The notes: generated by a model not told the origin, from the letters alone. A DNA stretch of 64,000 bases from Calditrichia bacterium (GCA_020635015.1 JACKAP010000015.1:88487-152486); one strand, 5' to 3'; counted from the stretch's first letter, positions 16,671-26,180 are shown. A program made the numbers and translations.

Positions 16671-18158
16671 ATGATGAAACATATCAAGATCGATCCAATT
16701 ACCCGGCTGGAAGGCCATGGCAAGATCGACATCTTCCTCGATGATCAGGGTGAGGTGGCCAATTGCTATTTTATTGTGCCGGAACTGCGCGGTTTCGAAA
16801 AATTCTGCCAGGGGCGGCCGGTGGAAGATCTCCCGCGCATCACCACCCGGATCTGCGGGGTGTGCCCGGAGGCGCACCACATGGCCTCGGCCAAAGCCTG
16901 CGATGCGGTCTACCAGGTCGAGATTCCCCCCACCGCCCGCAAGCTGCGGGAACTGCTCTATTCCACCTTTTTCACCGCCGATCACACGGTGCATTTCTAC
17001 GCCCTGGGCGGGCCGGATTTTGTGGTGGGACCGGATGCCCCGAAGGCGGAGCGTAACATCCTCGGCCTGATCCAGAAGGTAGGCCTGGAGGCGGGCAAGA
17101 AAGTGATCAAGCTGCGCGCGCTCGCCCAGGAGATCATCCAGAAGCTCGGCGGGAAGAAGATCCACCAGGTCACCTCCCTGCCCGGCGGGGTGTCGGTGGG
17201 GCTGGGCAAGGAAGAACGCGATAAATTCCGGGCGTACGCCGATTATTTCGTCGAATTCGGCAAATTCACCTTCCAGGTATTCGAGGATATTGTGCTGAAG
17301 AATTCCGCCTATGTCGACCTGATCCTCTCCGACACCTACACCCACCGCACCTATTACATGGGATTGGTGGACGCGAAGAATAAGGTGAACTTTTACGACG
17401 GTCACGTGCGGGTGGTCGATCCGGACGGCAAAGAGCTTTGCCGCTATGCACCGAAGGATTACCTGCAGCATGTGAGCGAGCATATCGAGCCCTGGAATTA
17501 TCTCAAGTATCCCTATCTGAAAGCGGTGGGCTGGAAGGGTTTTGTCGACGGCAAAGAGAGCGGGGTTTACCGCGCCACCCCGCTTTCCCGCCTGAACGCT
17601 TCCGAAGGCATGGCCACGCCATTGGCCCAGGCGGAATACGAAAAATTTTACGAGACCCTCAGCGGCGACCGCTCCGGCCGTACCCCGGTGCACCAGACCC
17701 TGGCCACCCACTGGGCGCGAATCATCGAATTGATGTACGCCGCCGAGCGCGCCCGGGATCTGCTCGACGATCCGGAAATCATCGGCAGCAAATTCCGGGT
17801 GGTGCCAGATCAGACGCCGCATGAAGGGGTGGGAATCGTGGAAGCCCCCCGCGGCACCCTGACCCATCATTACATCACCGATGAGAACGGGATCGTGCAG
17901 CAGGCCAACCTGATCGTCGGCACCACCAACAATCATGCCGCGATCTCAATGTCGATCAAAAAAGCCGCCCAGGGATTGATCCACAAAGGGGTCGAGATCA
18001 GCGACGGGCTGCTCAACAAGATCGAGATGGCCTTCCGGGCTTACGATCCCTGCTTTGCCTGCGCCACCCACAGCCTGCCCGGCCAGATGCCCCTGGCGCT
18101 GCGCATTTTCGATCATGAAGGGAAACTGCTGGACCGCCGGGAGCGTTACACAAGATAA
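16671..18158 (+). CDS. mvhA: [NiFe]-hydrogenase large subunit, Mvh type (MvhA)
   Basis: The 495-aa product shows both nickel-binding pairs: RICGVC (residues 60-65) and DPCFACATH (459-467). A 28-residue tail follows the final His and should be removed by the protease at 8366-8854 after nickel insertion. N-terminal PITRLEGHGK is the usual large-subunit start. Together with mvhD, mvhG and hdrABC it predicts the cytoplasmic H2:ferredoxin/heterodisulfide bifurcating complex (group 3c). Two ATG codons in a row (16671, 16674) follow an AGGTGAG; the second is slightly better spaced. Confidence 0.95.
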   Translation: MMKHIKIDPITRLEGHGKIDIFLDDQGEVANCYFIVPELRGFEKFCQGRPVEDLPRITTRICGVCPEAHHMASAKACDAVYQVEIPPTARKLRELLYSTFFTADHTVHFYALGGPDFVVGPDAPKAERNILGLIQKVGLEAGKKVIKLRALAQEIIQKLGGKKIHQVTSLPGGVSVGLGKEERDKFRAYADYFVEFGKFTFQVFEDIVLKNSAYVDLILSDTYTHRTYYMGLVDAKNKVNFYDGHVRVVDPDGKELCRYAPKDYLQHVSEHIEPWNYLKYPYLKAVGWKGFVDGKESGVYRATPLSRLNASEGMATPLAQAEYEKFYETLSGDRSGRTPVHQTLATHWARIIELMYAAERARDLLDDPEIIGSKFRVVPDQTPHEGVGIVEAPRGTLTHHYITDENGIVQQANLIVGTTNNHAAISMSIKKAAQGLIHKGVEISDGLLNKIEMAFRAYDPCFACATHSLPGQMPLALRIFDHEGKLLDRRERYTR

Positions 18159-18160
18159 AC

Positions 18161-18293
18161 GCTGATGATATTTTTTTGACAGGATAAAGAAGTTTTAGAG
18201 GGGAATATCAACTTAGGTATAATCGTCATAGCGCCGTAGAGTTCACAGATGTTTCACCAGGAAAATCTGTGGAAATCTGCGTGCCACTAAAAA
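18161..18293. repeat. Diverged cagatt/ggataa repeat element after mvhA
   Basis: Directly behind the mvhA stop, tttttttgacaggataaag forms a left arm and gaaaatctgtggaaatctgc a right arm of the 9-10-nt repeat family. About 60 nt of unrelated sequence lie between. It may end the hydrogenase transcript, but no clear T-run terminator is visible. Confidence 0.6.
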
Positions 18294-18321
18294 CCACCTA
18301 ACTTACCGAAAGGAGACCCCC

Positions 18322-18804
18322 ATGCCGGTCAAAAAACTGAAAGCGTTTTTGAACCAGCATCACATCAAGTATGTGAGCATCATTCATTCGCCGGCCTATA
18401 CCGCGCAGGAGATCGCCGCTTCGGCGCATATCCCGGGGCAGGAACTGGCCAAGACCGTGATTCTGAATGTCGACGGCAAAAATGTGATGGCGGTGCTGCC
18501 GGCATCTTACCAGGTCGATTTCCAGCGGCTGCGCAAAGCACTCGGCGCCCATCAAGTGGAATTGACCAGCGAGCGCCAGTTCGAGAAGCTGTTCCCGGAT
18601 TGCGAAGTGGGCGCGATGCCGCCATTCGGCAATCTCTACGACCTGGAGGTTTACGTTGCGGAGCGGTTGACTGAAGATGACGAAATCGTTTTTAACGCCG
18701 GCACTCACTCGGAATTGATCCGTCTTGCCTATGCCGATTTCGCCAAGCTGGCGAAGCCGCGAGTGCTGCGCTTCTCCACCACCGAAGCGGCGATGCCATG
18801 GTAA
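18322..18804 (+). CDS. YbaK/ProX-type aminoacyl-tRNA deacylase
   Basis: The 160-aa product matches the single-domain YbaK/EbsC/ProXp family. It has the catalytic lysine region GQELAKTVIL, the AVLPASYQVD strand, and the EVGAMPPFG substrate loop followed by a YDLEVYVAERL strand. These proteins hydrolyse misacylated tRNAs such as Ala- or Cys-tRNAPro in trans. A GAAAGGAG lies 8 nt before ATG 18322. The next gene overlaps or abuts the stop codon, implying translational coupling with a small membrane protein and a cNMP-binding protein. Confidence 0.85.
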   Translation: MPVKKLKAFLNQHHIKYVSIIHSPAYTAQEIAASAHIPGQELAKTVILNVDGKNVMAVLPASYQVDFQRLRKALGAHQVELTSERQFEKLFPDCEVGAMPPFGNLYDLEVYVAERLTEDDEIVFNAGTHSELIRLAYADFAKLAKPRVLRFSTTEAAMPW

Positions 18805-18812
18805 GGAATGAG

Positions 18813-19058
18813 ATGCAACTGCTGCGAATGGACGAGCAGCAGCAGCTCAGTTGGCTGAAGGCCTGCCGCCTCACCCTGATGCTGGTCGGGATGGTATGGA
18901 TTGCCATGATCTTTTGGGAACTGGCGACAGGAAACACCCCCTGGTTTATGATTGCCATGGTGCCGGTATTCGGCCTGTTCCGCCTGCTGGCTTACCGGAA
19001 AATCCAGGCACGGAATGCACGGCGGAATCGGGAAAACGATCATGGTGGAAAGGAGTAA
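18813..19058 (+). CDS. Small two-helix membrane protein
   Basis: The product is 81 aa from ATG 18813, which has AAGGA 5 nt upstream. An ATG at 18798 that overlaps the previous stop would add five residues. Two hydrophobic stretches (LTLMLVGMVWIAMIFW and WFMIAMVPVFGLFRLLA) form a hairpin of membrane helices, with a basic C-terminus (YRKIQARNARRNREN). The family is not recognised. It is tightly packed between the YbaK gene and the cNMP-binding gene, so the three are probably co-translated. Confidence 0.65.
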   Translation: MQLLRMDEQQQLSWLKACRLTLMLVGMVWIAMIFWELATGNTPWFMIAMVPVFGLFRLLAYRKIQARNARRNRENDHGGKE

Positions 19059-19063
19059 GGGAG

Positions 19064-19546
19064 ATGGACAATCTAAGCAGGATTATTGCCGAACATCCAT
19101 TTTTTTCCGGCCTGTCGGAGGCGAAAATCGATGAAATCACCGGCTGTACCAGCAATGTTCGATATGCGGCAGGCGAGTATATTTTCAAGACCGGGGAGGC
19201 GGCCAACGCCTTTTACCTGCTTCGGGCCGGGAGGGTATCGACCGAGATGTATATTCCGCTTAAAGGCCCACTGATTATCGATACGGTAGAGGAAGGGAGC
19301 GTCTTCGGTTGGTCCTGGCTGATCCCGCCCTACTGCTGGCATTTCGATGCCCGGGCGCTGATCCTCACCCGGGCGATCAAGGTGGACACCACCTGCATTC
19401 GCAAGAAGATGGACACCGATATGGTGCTGGGATATTTCCTGATGTCGCGCTTTGCCCAGGTGCTGGAACAACAGCTTCAGGTAGCCCGCCTGCAGTTGAT
19501 CAACATCTATGAAGACCCGGTGCGGGTAGCGGGGGTGCTGGACTGA
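19064..19546 (+). CDS. Cyclic-nucleotide-binding-domain protein without DNA-binding domain
   Basis: The start is ATG 19064 with AAGGAG 8 nt upstream. The 160-aa product is a Crp-type beta-roll: FFSGLSEAKIDEI, AAGEYIFKTGEAANAFYLLRAGRV, VEEGSVFGWSWLIPPY. A long helix follows, but no winged helix. The canonical phosphate-binding GExxxxxxxxxxRxAS cassette reads GSVFGWSWLIPPYCWHFDARA, so ligand binding is uncertain. Such stand-alone domains act as sensors or oligomerisation modules; the target is unknown. Confidence 0.8.
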   Translation: MDNLSRIIAEHPFFSGLSEAKIDEITGCTSNVRYAAGEYIFKTGEAANAFYLLRAGRVSTEMYIPLKGPLIIDTVEEGSVFGWSWLIPPYCWHFDARALILTRAIKVDTTCIRKKMDTDMVLGYFLMSRFAQVLEQQLQVARLQLINIYEDPVRVAGVLD

Positions 19547-19575
19547 GGCGGTTTTAGGCCATAGAAACTGCTTTT

Positions 19576-19611
19576 TTATCCACGGATTAACACGGATAAC
19601 GACGGATGAGG
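19576..19611. repeat. Short cggat-type repeat block
   Basis: Tandem 9-10-nt units ccacggatt, aacacggata and acgacggatg follow the cNMP-binding gene. It is a half-copy of the element family without its inverse partner nearby. Confidence 0.7.
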
Positions 19612-19718
19612 CAAAACATGACAAAAGTCAGTTTTTAGCCTAAGCACGGTCATTGTTTTTACAGCGCTTCCGGTGCATGTTTAGATAACTTTTATAAAAC
19701 TTGCATTTGGAGGCGGTT

Positions 19719-22028
19719 ATGCAGTTCGGTACCATACTGATTATTTTTGCGCTTGTAGCAACACTGTTTTCCGGTTGGCAGTATTTCTCCCTGATCCAAC
19801 TTGCCAATCCCCGGAAAAACGGCAAGCCGAAACAGCCTGTCAACAACCCTCAATCCTATAAACTGGCGCGCAGCGGATTTTATGCGATGGCAGCCCTGGT
19901 GAGCGCGGCTTCGATACTCCTGATGTACCTGCTGCTCTCCCATCAGTTTCAGGTGGAGTACGTCTATCGTTACTCCTCAAGATCGCTGCCTTTGGGCTAT
20001 CTGGTATCCACCTTCTGGGCCGGGCAGGAAGGATCGTTCCTGCTCTGGGCGCTGCTGATTGCCCTGATGGGGCTGATATTCACCAAAACCGCCCGGCAGT
20101 TTGAGGCGGTGGCGATGCTGGTGGTCAACGTGGTGCAGGGTTTCTTCCTGGCGATCCTGATTAAGGCCAGTCCCTTTGCCCTGTTGCCCCAGACCCCGGC
20201 AGACGGCGCCGGGCTCAATCCTCTGCTGCAGGACCCCTGGATGGTGATCCATCCCCCGATGCTGTTTATCGGCTATGCTGCGGTCACCTTTCCATTTGCT
20301 TTGGCGGTGGCAGCGCTGGCCCGACGGGCTTATAAAGAATTCATCGCCCAGGCGCTTCCCTGGACCCTCTTCGCTTCCCTGACCCTCGGGGCCGGGATTA
20401 TTATCGGCGGCTACTGGGCCTACAAGGTGCTCGGCTGGGGCGGCTACTGGGGCTGGGACCCGGTGGAAAATTCCTCCCTGATCCCCTGGCTGACGGTGCT
20501 GGCCCTGCTGCACGGTTTGCTGGTGCAGAAAATTACCGGCAGCCTGGTCAAGACCAACTTCTTTCTGTCAATTGTTACTTTTGTGCTGGTAATTTATGCC
20601 ACCTTCCTGACTCGCAGCGGCGTGCTGGCCGATTTCTCGGTGCATTCCTTCCAGGATCTCGGCATCAACTTATACCTGATCCTGTTCATGTTGGCTTCCC
20701 TGGGGATCGGTTTCGGGATGTTTTTTCGCCGCCACCAGGAGATCAAGGCCCCGCCCATCAAGTTCAACGAACTCAACCGTGAGAGCATCATCCTGGCCAG
20801 CCTGTTCGTGTTTGCGGTGTCGGCGGTGCTGACCTTCCTGGGCACCTCCTCGCCGATCTTCACCGGGCTGGTAGGCAATCCCGCCCAGGTAGACATCTCT
20901 TTCTACAACAAGGTACACCTGCCGATCGGCATTCTGATGGCCCTGATCCTCGGATTTGCCCCCTTCCTGCGCTGGCGTAACCGGCACGATCAATTGCTGA
21001 AGCAACTGTTTCCCTCGCTGATGTTGACGGTCTTTTCCAGCGCACTGGTGATCTTCCTGGGCATGCGCGATCCGATGCTGATTCTTTTTGTTGCCACCGC
21101 CTGCTTCGCTTTCTGGAGCAACCTGATCGTCTTCTTCACCATGCTGCGTATCAGTTGGGTCACCACCGGGGCGCCGCTCAGCCATATCGGGGTGGGGATG
21201 CTGCTGGCCGCGATCGTCATCTCCAGCTATTTCGAGCAAAATGAGCGGGTGGTCCTGCAGCGCGACGTGGCCCAGCAGGTAATGAATTATCAAATGACCT
21301 ATGAAGGCTTCACCTCGGCGGAGAACGGGAAGGACATCGTCAACATCAACATCAATTCCTCCGGCAGCAGCTACCTGGCTCATCCGCGCTTTTACTACAG
21401 CGGATATAACCAATCGCTGATGCGCGAGCCGGATGTGCGGGCCAACTTCCTCTACGACCTCTACATCTCCCCGCTGGAGCACCGCAAGGGCGAGCAGGCC
21501 GATCACGGTTCCCACCTGCGCCTGACCAAAGGTGAAAAACAGCGGGTCGGCGACTATGAAGTTTATTTCGTGGGATTCGAGATGGCCAATCACGGCGAGC
21601 CGGGAATGGTCCGGGTGGGGGCCCATCTGGAAATCAGCGACGGTACCGATACTTACAAGGTGGTTCCGGGTGTTATCTACGGCCAGAACCGGCAAGAAGC
21701 CGAGGCCGGGCAATTCCCCCTGAAAAACCGCGGTGAGAACGCCACTGCTTCGGTATCGCTCCACGGTCTCAATGCCGATGAGAAAATGATCGAACTGCAT
21801 TTCGAGGGCCTGGGCACCGACGGCCAATCCGCCGAGACCGCCCCGGATCAACTGCTTCTGGAGGTCAGCCGCAAGCCCTTCATGAGCGTGCTCTGGCTGG
21901 GCAGCATCCTGATCATGGCCGGCAGTCTGATTGCTTTCAAACGGCGCTTGGATGAGCAAAAACAAGCCGCGCAAGCACAGTTCCCCAAAGAAGCCCCACG
22001 TAAGGATAAAGCCAAAGCGGCGGTGTGA
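19719..22028 (+). CDS. ccmF: CcmF/CcsA-type cytochrome c heme lyase
   Basis: The ATG at 19719 follows GGAGG by 6 nt. The 769-aa polytopic membrane protein has the WWD heme-handling signature (WGGYWGWDPVENSSLIPW) and the surrounding helices of CcmF, including WAGQEGSFLLWALL and FLTRSGVLADFSVHSF. A large non-membrane domain (about residues 510-730) precedes a last helix, as in CcmF. It attaches heme covalently to c-type apocytochromes on the outer side of the membrane. No ccmABCDEGH genes are adjacent, so the remaining system must be elsewhere. Confidence 0.9.
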   Translation: MQFGTILIIFALVATLFSGWQYFSLIQLANPRKNGKPKQPVNNPQSYKLARSGFYAMAALVSAASILLMYLLLSHQFQVEYVYRYSSRSLPLGYLVSTFWAGQEGSFLLWALLIALMGLIFTKTARQFEAVAMLVVNVVQGFFLAILIKASPFALLPQTPADGAGLNPLLQDPWMVIHPPMLFIGYAAVTFPFALAVAALARRAYKEFIAQALPWTLFASLTLGAGIIIGGYWAYKVLGWGGYWGWDPVENSSLIPWLTVLALLHGLLVQKITGSLVKTNFFLSIVTFVLVIYATFLTRSGVLADFSVHSFQDLGINLYLILFMLASLGIGFGMFFRRHQEIKAPPIKFNELNRESIILASLFVFAVSAVLTFLGTSSPIFTGLVGNPAQVDISFYNKVHLPIGILMALILGFAPFLRWRNRHDQLLKQLFPSLMLTVFSSALVIFLGMRDPMLILFVATACFAFWSNLIVFFTMLRISWVTTGAPLSHIGVGMLLAAIVISSYFEQNERVVLQRDVAQQVMNYQMTYEGFTSAENGKDIVNININSSGSSYLAHPRFYYSGYNQSLMREPDVRANFLYDLYISPLEHRKGEQADHGSHLRLTKGEKQRVGDYEVYFVGFEMANHGEPGMVRVGAHLEISDGTDTYKVVPGVIYGQNRQEAEAGQFPLKNRGENATASVSLHGLNADEKMIELHFEGLGTDGQSAETAPDQLLLEVSRKPFMSVLWLGSILIMAGSLIAFKRRLDEQKQAAQAQFPKEAPRKDKAKAAV

Positions 22029-22037
22029 GAACGACTG

Positions 22038-22082
22038 ATCTATGGAAGCGATCGTTAAAAACAAACGATCGCTTCCATAGAT
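22038..22082 (+). terminator. Perfect 19-bp stem-loop after ccmF
   Basis: atctatggaagcgatcgtt pairs perfectly with aacgatcgcttccatagat over a 7-nt A-rich loop, 10 nt after the ccmF stop. Only a short T-rich stretch follows (ttatcaatt), so it may act as terminator or mRNA 3-prime stabiliser. Confidence 0.6.
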
Positions 22083-22253
22083 TTATCAATTCCGAAAAGA
22101 ATTCCGCTAATTTATTGCCATTTTGCCTGCGAAATACACGAAACATCCCAAGCAGGATATAATTATTCCCCGATATGTTTTTCGAATTTTTGGTGTGTTT
22201 CGTGGGCTGAGTCGCTACGTTAATTTTTTTTAAGCTAGTTGACAAATGACAAA

Positions 22254-22297
22254 TTTTCCTTAAATTCAGTCAATCAATTGACTGAATTTAAGGAAAA
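22254..22297. promoter_or_regulatory. 44-nt perfect palindrome covering the ribosome-binding site of 22302-23444
   Basis: Arms of 21 nt (ttttccttaaattcagtcaa plus t, and its inverse) flank a 2-nt ca spacer. The right arm contains the aaggaaaa ribosome-binding stretch and ends 4 nt before the ATG at 22302. As RNA it would bury the ribosome-binding site; as DNA it is an ideal dimer operator. A role in autoregulation of the AAA/DUF4143 protein is inference. Confidence 0.75.
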
Positions 22298-22301
22298 TCA
22301 G

Positions 22302-23444
22302 ATGACCTATATACCGCAACATCAACTCGAAAATCTACGGCGCTACCTCGAATCGGGTAAAGTGCTGGTGCTATACGGCGCCCGGCGGGTAGGCAAGACA
22401 ACATTGATCCAGCGGTTCCTGGAAACACTTCCACCGGGCAGCGAGAAGGTGCTATTCGTGAATGGCGATGATATCGTCGTGCGACAGTTCCTGGAAAGCC
22501 AATCTATTCAAAAATTACGGGATTTTGTCGGCGACCATACCCTGCTGGTGGTGGATGAAGCCCAGTATGTGCAGCAAATCGGCCTGAATCTAAAGCTGTT
22601 GATCGACAATCTTCCGGCACTCAAAATTATTGCGACCGGCTCCTCATCTCTCAATCTTGCCAAAGATATCGGCGAGCCGCTTACCGGGCGGAAATACACT
22701 CTGCGGCTTTTCCCCTTGGCCCAGATGGAAATCTCCCAGATTGAAAAAGTCCATGAGAGCGAAGCCAATTTGGAAGCCCGCCTGATCTATGGCAGCTATC
22801 CGGAGGTGGTGACAACCCCAGACAATTTTAAACGTCAGGCCTATCTGCGCGAATTGGTCAGCGCTTACCTTTATAAAGATATTCTGGAATTGGAAGGAAT
22901 CCGCTACGCCCAAAAGCTGGTACAGATTTTACAATTACTGGCCCATCAAATCGGCCGGGAAGTATCGTTTAACGAGCTGGCCACGCAATTGGGTATGAGC
23001 AAGAATACCGTAGAGCGCTACATCGACCTTTTAGAAAAAGTCTTCGTTATTTATCGGCGAAATGGTTTCAGTCGCAACCTCCGCAAGGAAATCAGCAAAA
23101 ATCCGCGTTATTATTTCTACGACAATGGCATCCGCAATGCCGTGATCGGTAATTTTACGCCCCTGAATCTGCGCAACGATGTCGGCGAGCTATGGGAGAA
23201 TTATCTGATTACCGAGCGGATGAAAAAAAATGAATATGAGCAGCGTTTTCGCAACAGTTTCTTCTGGCGAACCTACGACCGGAAGGAGATCGATCTGGTC
23301 GAGGAGCATGGCGGAAAACTCTTTGGTTATGAGATCAAGTGGCAGCTTCGCAAAACCCGCGCCCCGCGCGATTGGAAGAACGCTTACCCGGGTGCTACAT
23401 TCCTAGTGATCCACCGAGAAAATTATCGGGAGTTCATTATTTAG
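22302..23444 (+). CDS. AAA+ ATPase with DUF4143 domain
   Basis: The 380-aa product begins MTYIPQHQLENLRRYLESGK. It has a Walker A GARRVGKTT, Walker B LLVVDEAQ, sensor IIATGSSS and the C-terminal DUF4143 domain with a VEYKW-like nuclease-fold remnant (GKLFGYEIKWQL). An HTH-like segment (VSFNELATQLGMSKNTVERYI) lies in between. Proteins of this kind are common, often variable between strains and of unknown function. ATG 22302 is chosen over 22239 because its ribosome-binding site is inside the preceding palindrome. Its stop overlaps the stop of the convergent helicase gene by four bases. Confidence 0.85.
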   Translation: MTYIPQHQLENLRRYLESGKVLVLYGARRVGKTTLIQRFLETLPPGSEKVLFVNGDDIVVRQFLESQSIQKLRDFVGDHTLLVVDEAQYVQQIGLNLKLLIDNLPALKIIATGSSSLNLAKDIGEPLTGRKYTLRLFPLAQMEISQIEKVHESEANLEARLIYGSYPEVVTTPDNFKRQAYLRELVSAYLYKDILELEGIRYAQKLVQILQLLAHQIGREVSFNELATQLGMSKNTVERYIDLLEKVFVIYRRNGFSRNLRKEISKNPRYYFYDNGIRNAVIGNFTPLNLRNDVGELWENYLITERMKKNEYEQRFRNSFFWRTYDRKEIDLVEEHGGKLFGYEIKWQLRKTRAPRDWKNAYPGATFLVIHRENYREFII

Positions 23445-26095
23445 TCTTGGGCAAATGCTTTCAATGCCGCAAACCCTGCCCGGAAATCCTTGTCGAGTAG
23501 CATCCGGGTTTTCTCCGGCAGGTCTTTGGGAGGCTGCGGTGCGGCTTGATTGACCTCCGGATGGGCCGGGTTAAGGGTCAGCGACGCCAGTTGCAGGGAA
23601 AAATATTGCTCTTCCGCCAGGGCTTTTTGAAGCCGGGCAGTGCAGGATTCCCAGATCAGCACCTCACGCGGAAAATCTTCCATCCGCTCGAAAGCCACCA
23701 CCCCGGCCAGCCCTCTCTGCCCCAGCACCATCACGTCACCATCCTGGAATAGCTCGAAGTGCACCTTCTCGCCGATCTCCAGCGCATAAAACGCGCTCTT
23801 GAATTTCCGCATCACCACCGGCCGGCGCTGCAGCGCTTCGGCCAGCAAGCGGTGGCGCTTCGCAAAACGTTTTTTTTCTTCCGCATATACCCGGCAGGCC
23901 TCCTGATATTGTGCCTGTGTGGCGTCGGCATCCTGCAGTTTCTGATCCAGGCCGTCGATCAGCGCCTGGATATGCTCGCGCTGTGCCCGGCTGCCAGCCG
24001 CCCAGCGCTGCAGATAGCGCGCCAGGTGGTATTCCCCTACCAGCCGGCAGAAGCGCAGCAGCTCTTTCTCGCGGAAGATCGACTTGCGTTTTTCCAGCAC
24101 CCCCTGGAGCAGCGCCACCTCCTCCAGCACCTTCACTCCGTCGATCTCCTTCAGGAAAGGGGTCAACGGCTTGTCTGCCGCATGGTAAAGATGGAGGGTC
24201 TCGCGGGCGCGGGTCACCGCCACATAAAACAGCCGGCGCTCCGCCTCCACATCGCTCACCAGATCCGGGCGTTTGCCGCTGCTGTCCGCCATCACGCAGG
24301 GCATCAACCCCTCATTGCAGCCGGGTACAAAGACCGTCTCCCACTCCAGCCCCTTGGCCTTGTAGATGGTCATGATCCGCACCGGGGGCTGCTGCTGCGG
24401 ATTGGGCACCGCCTGCAAGGAAATCTCCCGGATGTAATCGAGGAAAGCGCCGCAGTTGCCGCGGGTTTTGGCGAACTCGATCAGCGCCTCCACGTTTTGG
24501 ACTCGCGAGACGCCTAATTCGTACATCCCGCTGATCTCGATCAGGTGTTCGCGGTAGCCGGTCTCCTCAACCAACCACTTCAGGGTCTTGTGAGCCGGCT
24601 TCTTCAGCCGGTTGATCAGCTGATTGATAACATCGACAAATTCCAGCACCTTGCTGAGGCTGCCCCGCTTGAGCTGCCCTTTGTTCAAGAGCATGGTTTC
24701 GATCACCGACCAGCGTTTGTGGCGGGCACTGGTAACCACTCCTTCCAGAAAGACTTTCGCGACGAAGCGCCGTGGGCGGTTGATGATCCTATTGAAGACC
24801 GTAAAATACTTATCCACCCGGGCAGCATCCTCCCAGAATCCACCCTGGCGAATCTCCCGTTCGTAACCTGCGAAAGCGAGATACTGAAATAAGGTAATCA
24901 GCTCATCGCGGGCATAGAACGGCTTGCTGCCCTCGACGTGATAGGGGATACCGGCGGCGATCAGCTCGGTTTCTAAAAAGGCGGTCTGGGAATAGAGCCG
25001 GATCAGCACCGCCAGATCATGGGCGGTTTTACCCTGCTTGAATAATTGGCGGATTTCCTTGACAATCGATGCGGCCACCGCTCCGTCGTTCTTTTCCTGA
25101 TGGATGAAGGTGGTGCCGCCGAAGCCCCGGGTCAGGCTGAGCAGCTTGGGATAACGCTGGCGGTTATTGACGATGATGCGGTTGGCCAGCAGGATCTGCT
25201 GGGCGCAGGAGCGGAAATTGTCGCTGATGGTGTAGACCTTTGCCTGGTAGTGCTTCTCGAAATCGAGAATAAAGCGCGGGTTGGCCCCGCGCCATTGGTA
25301 GATGCACTGGTCATCGTCGCCGATCGCCATATAGTTGCCGTGGGGGCGGGTGATCTCATCGATGATGCGGTACTGGGCAAAGTTAAGATCCTGGAATTCA
25401 TCGACCATCACCATGCGGCAATTTTGCTGCAAGCCTTTCAGGATATCCGGATGGCGCATCAGTAATTCCCAACCCAACATCAGCATATCGTCAAAGGTGA
25501 TGATCTTTTCAGCGATGCGCAGCTCCTCATAATTCCGGTAAGCGCGCAGGTATGGTTCATGATCGTGCCGGGCCGTCTCCACAAACTTCCGGGCCGCCGG
25601 GGGCAGGTCGAGGTTGCTTGCGTCCGGGTAAACCAGGTTGGCTTTCCAGATCGAGATCTGGTTTTTCAGATCTTCCCGGTCGATGTTCAGATCGTTGACA
25701 TCGCAACCATCCTCCTGCGCCATCCGGGAAAGCACCTGGCCGATCAGCCGCGATCCCAGATTCTCGGGATCCTGGCGCTGCCGGCGCAGCCAGATCTTGT
25801 TCAGATACCCTTTTTGAGCGGCCAGATAGACGACATGATAGCCGAGGGCGTGCAGGGTGCGGCAGTTGACCTTGCCCTTTACGCCCGCCGTTTTCAATTG
25901 CGCAACGATATCCCGCACCGCGGAATTGTTGAAGGAGGTGGCCAGGATCTGCTCCGCCGGCACCACCCGGCGTTCGACCAGGTGTTTGATCCGCTGCACC
26001 ATGCTGGTGGTCTTGCCGGAGCCGGCCACCGCAAACACCAGCGCCGGGCCGGTGGTATGCTGCACGATCGCCATCTGCTGGTCGGTTAGCTTCAT
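23441..26095 (-). CDS. UvrD/Rep-type superfamily 1 DNA helicase
   Basis: The 884-aa product starts MKLTDQQMAIVQHTTGPALV and has the SF1A motifs in order: Q motif, motif I VAGSGKTTSM, motif II MVMVDEFQDLN, motif III AIGDDDQCIYQWRGA, motif IV ISDNFRS, motif V IMTIYKAKGLEWETV, motif VI LFYVAVTRARETL. The C-terminal ~250 residues are long helices without a recognised nuclease domain. It unwinds DNA 3-to-5 in repair or replication. The ATG at 26095 gives the natural UvrD-like N-terminus; no strong ribosome-binding site is seen there. Confidence 0.9.
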   Translation of the reverse strand: MKLTDQQMAIVQHTTGPALVFAVAGSGKTTSMVQRIKHLVERRVVPAEQILATSFNNSAVRDIVAQLKTAGVKGKVNCRTLHALGYHVVYLAAQKGYLNKIWLRRQRQDPENLGSRLIGQVLSRMAQEDGCDVNDLNIDREDLKNQISIWKANLVYPDASNLDLPPAARKFVETARHDHEPYLRAYRNYEELRIAEKIITFDDMLMLGWELLMRHPDILKGLQQNCRMVMVDEFQDLNFAQYRIIDEITRPHGNYMAIGDDDQCIYQWRGANPRFILDFEKHYQAKVYTISDNFRSCAQQILLANRIIVNNRQRYPKLLSLTRGFGGTTFIHQEKNDGAVAASIVKEIRQLFKQGKTAHDLAVLIRLYSQTAFLETELIAAGIPYHVEGSKPFYARDELITLFQYLAFAGYEREIRQGGFWEDAARVDKYFTVFNRIINRPRRFVAKVFLEGVVTSARHKRWSVIETMLLNKGQLKRGSLSKVLEFVDVINQLINRLKKPAHKTLKWLVEETGYREHLIEISGMYELGVSRVQNVEALIEFAKTRGNCGAFLDYIREISLQAVPNPQQQPPVRIMTIYKAKGLEWETVFVPGCNEGLMPCVMADSSGKRPDLVSDVEAERRLFYVAVTRARETLHLYHAADKPLTPFLKEIDGVKVLEEVALLQGVLEKRKSIFREKELLRFCRLVGEYHLARYLQRWAAGSRAQREHIQALIDGLDQKLQDADATQAQYQEACRVYAEEKKRFAKRHRLLAEALQRRPVVMRKFKSAFYALEIGEKVHFELFQDGDVMVLGQRGLAGVVAFERMEDFPREVLIWESCTARLQKALAEEQYFSLQLASLTLNPAHPEVNQAAPQPPKDLPEKTRMLLDKDFRAGFAALKAFAQD

Positions 26096-26152
26096 GATGA
26101 CAGGATAATATAATTTCGGGGATTTTACAACCGGCAAAATGGGTGTTTATTT

Positions 26153-26180
26153 CCAGCATCCAGCATCCAGCATCCAGCAT
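26153..26180. repeat. Heptanucleotide array, unit ccagcat, 4 copies
   Basis: Four perfect ccagcat copies lie upstream of the helicase gene in the gap before the MATE gene. Confidence 0.9.

Noticed and set aside
16362..17936. 524-codon minus-strand open frame antisense to mvhA/mvhG
   Set aside because: The plus strand carries the hydrogenase subunits with complete nickel motifs; the minus frame is a GC-skew shadow.
20670..22064. 464-codon minus-strand open frame antisense to ccmF
   Set aside because: The membrane-protein gene with WWD motif is on the plus strand; the antisense frame is polar shadow sequence.
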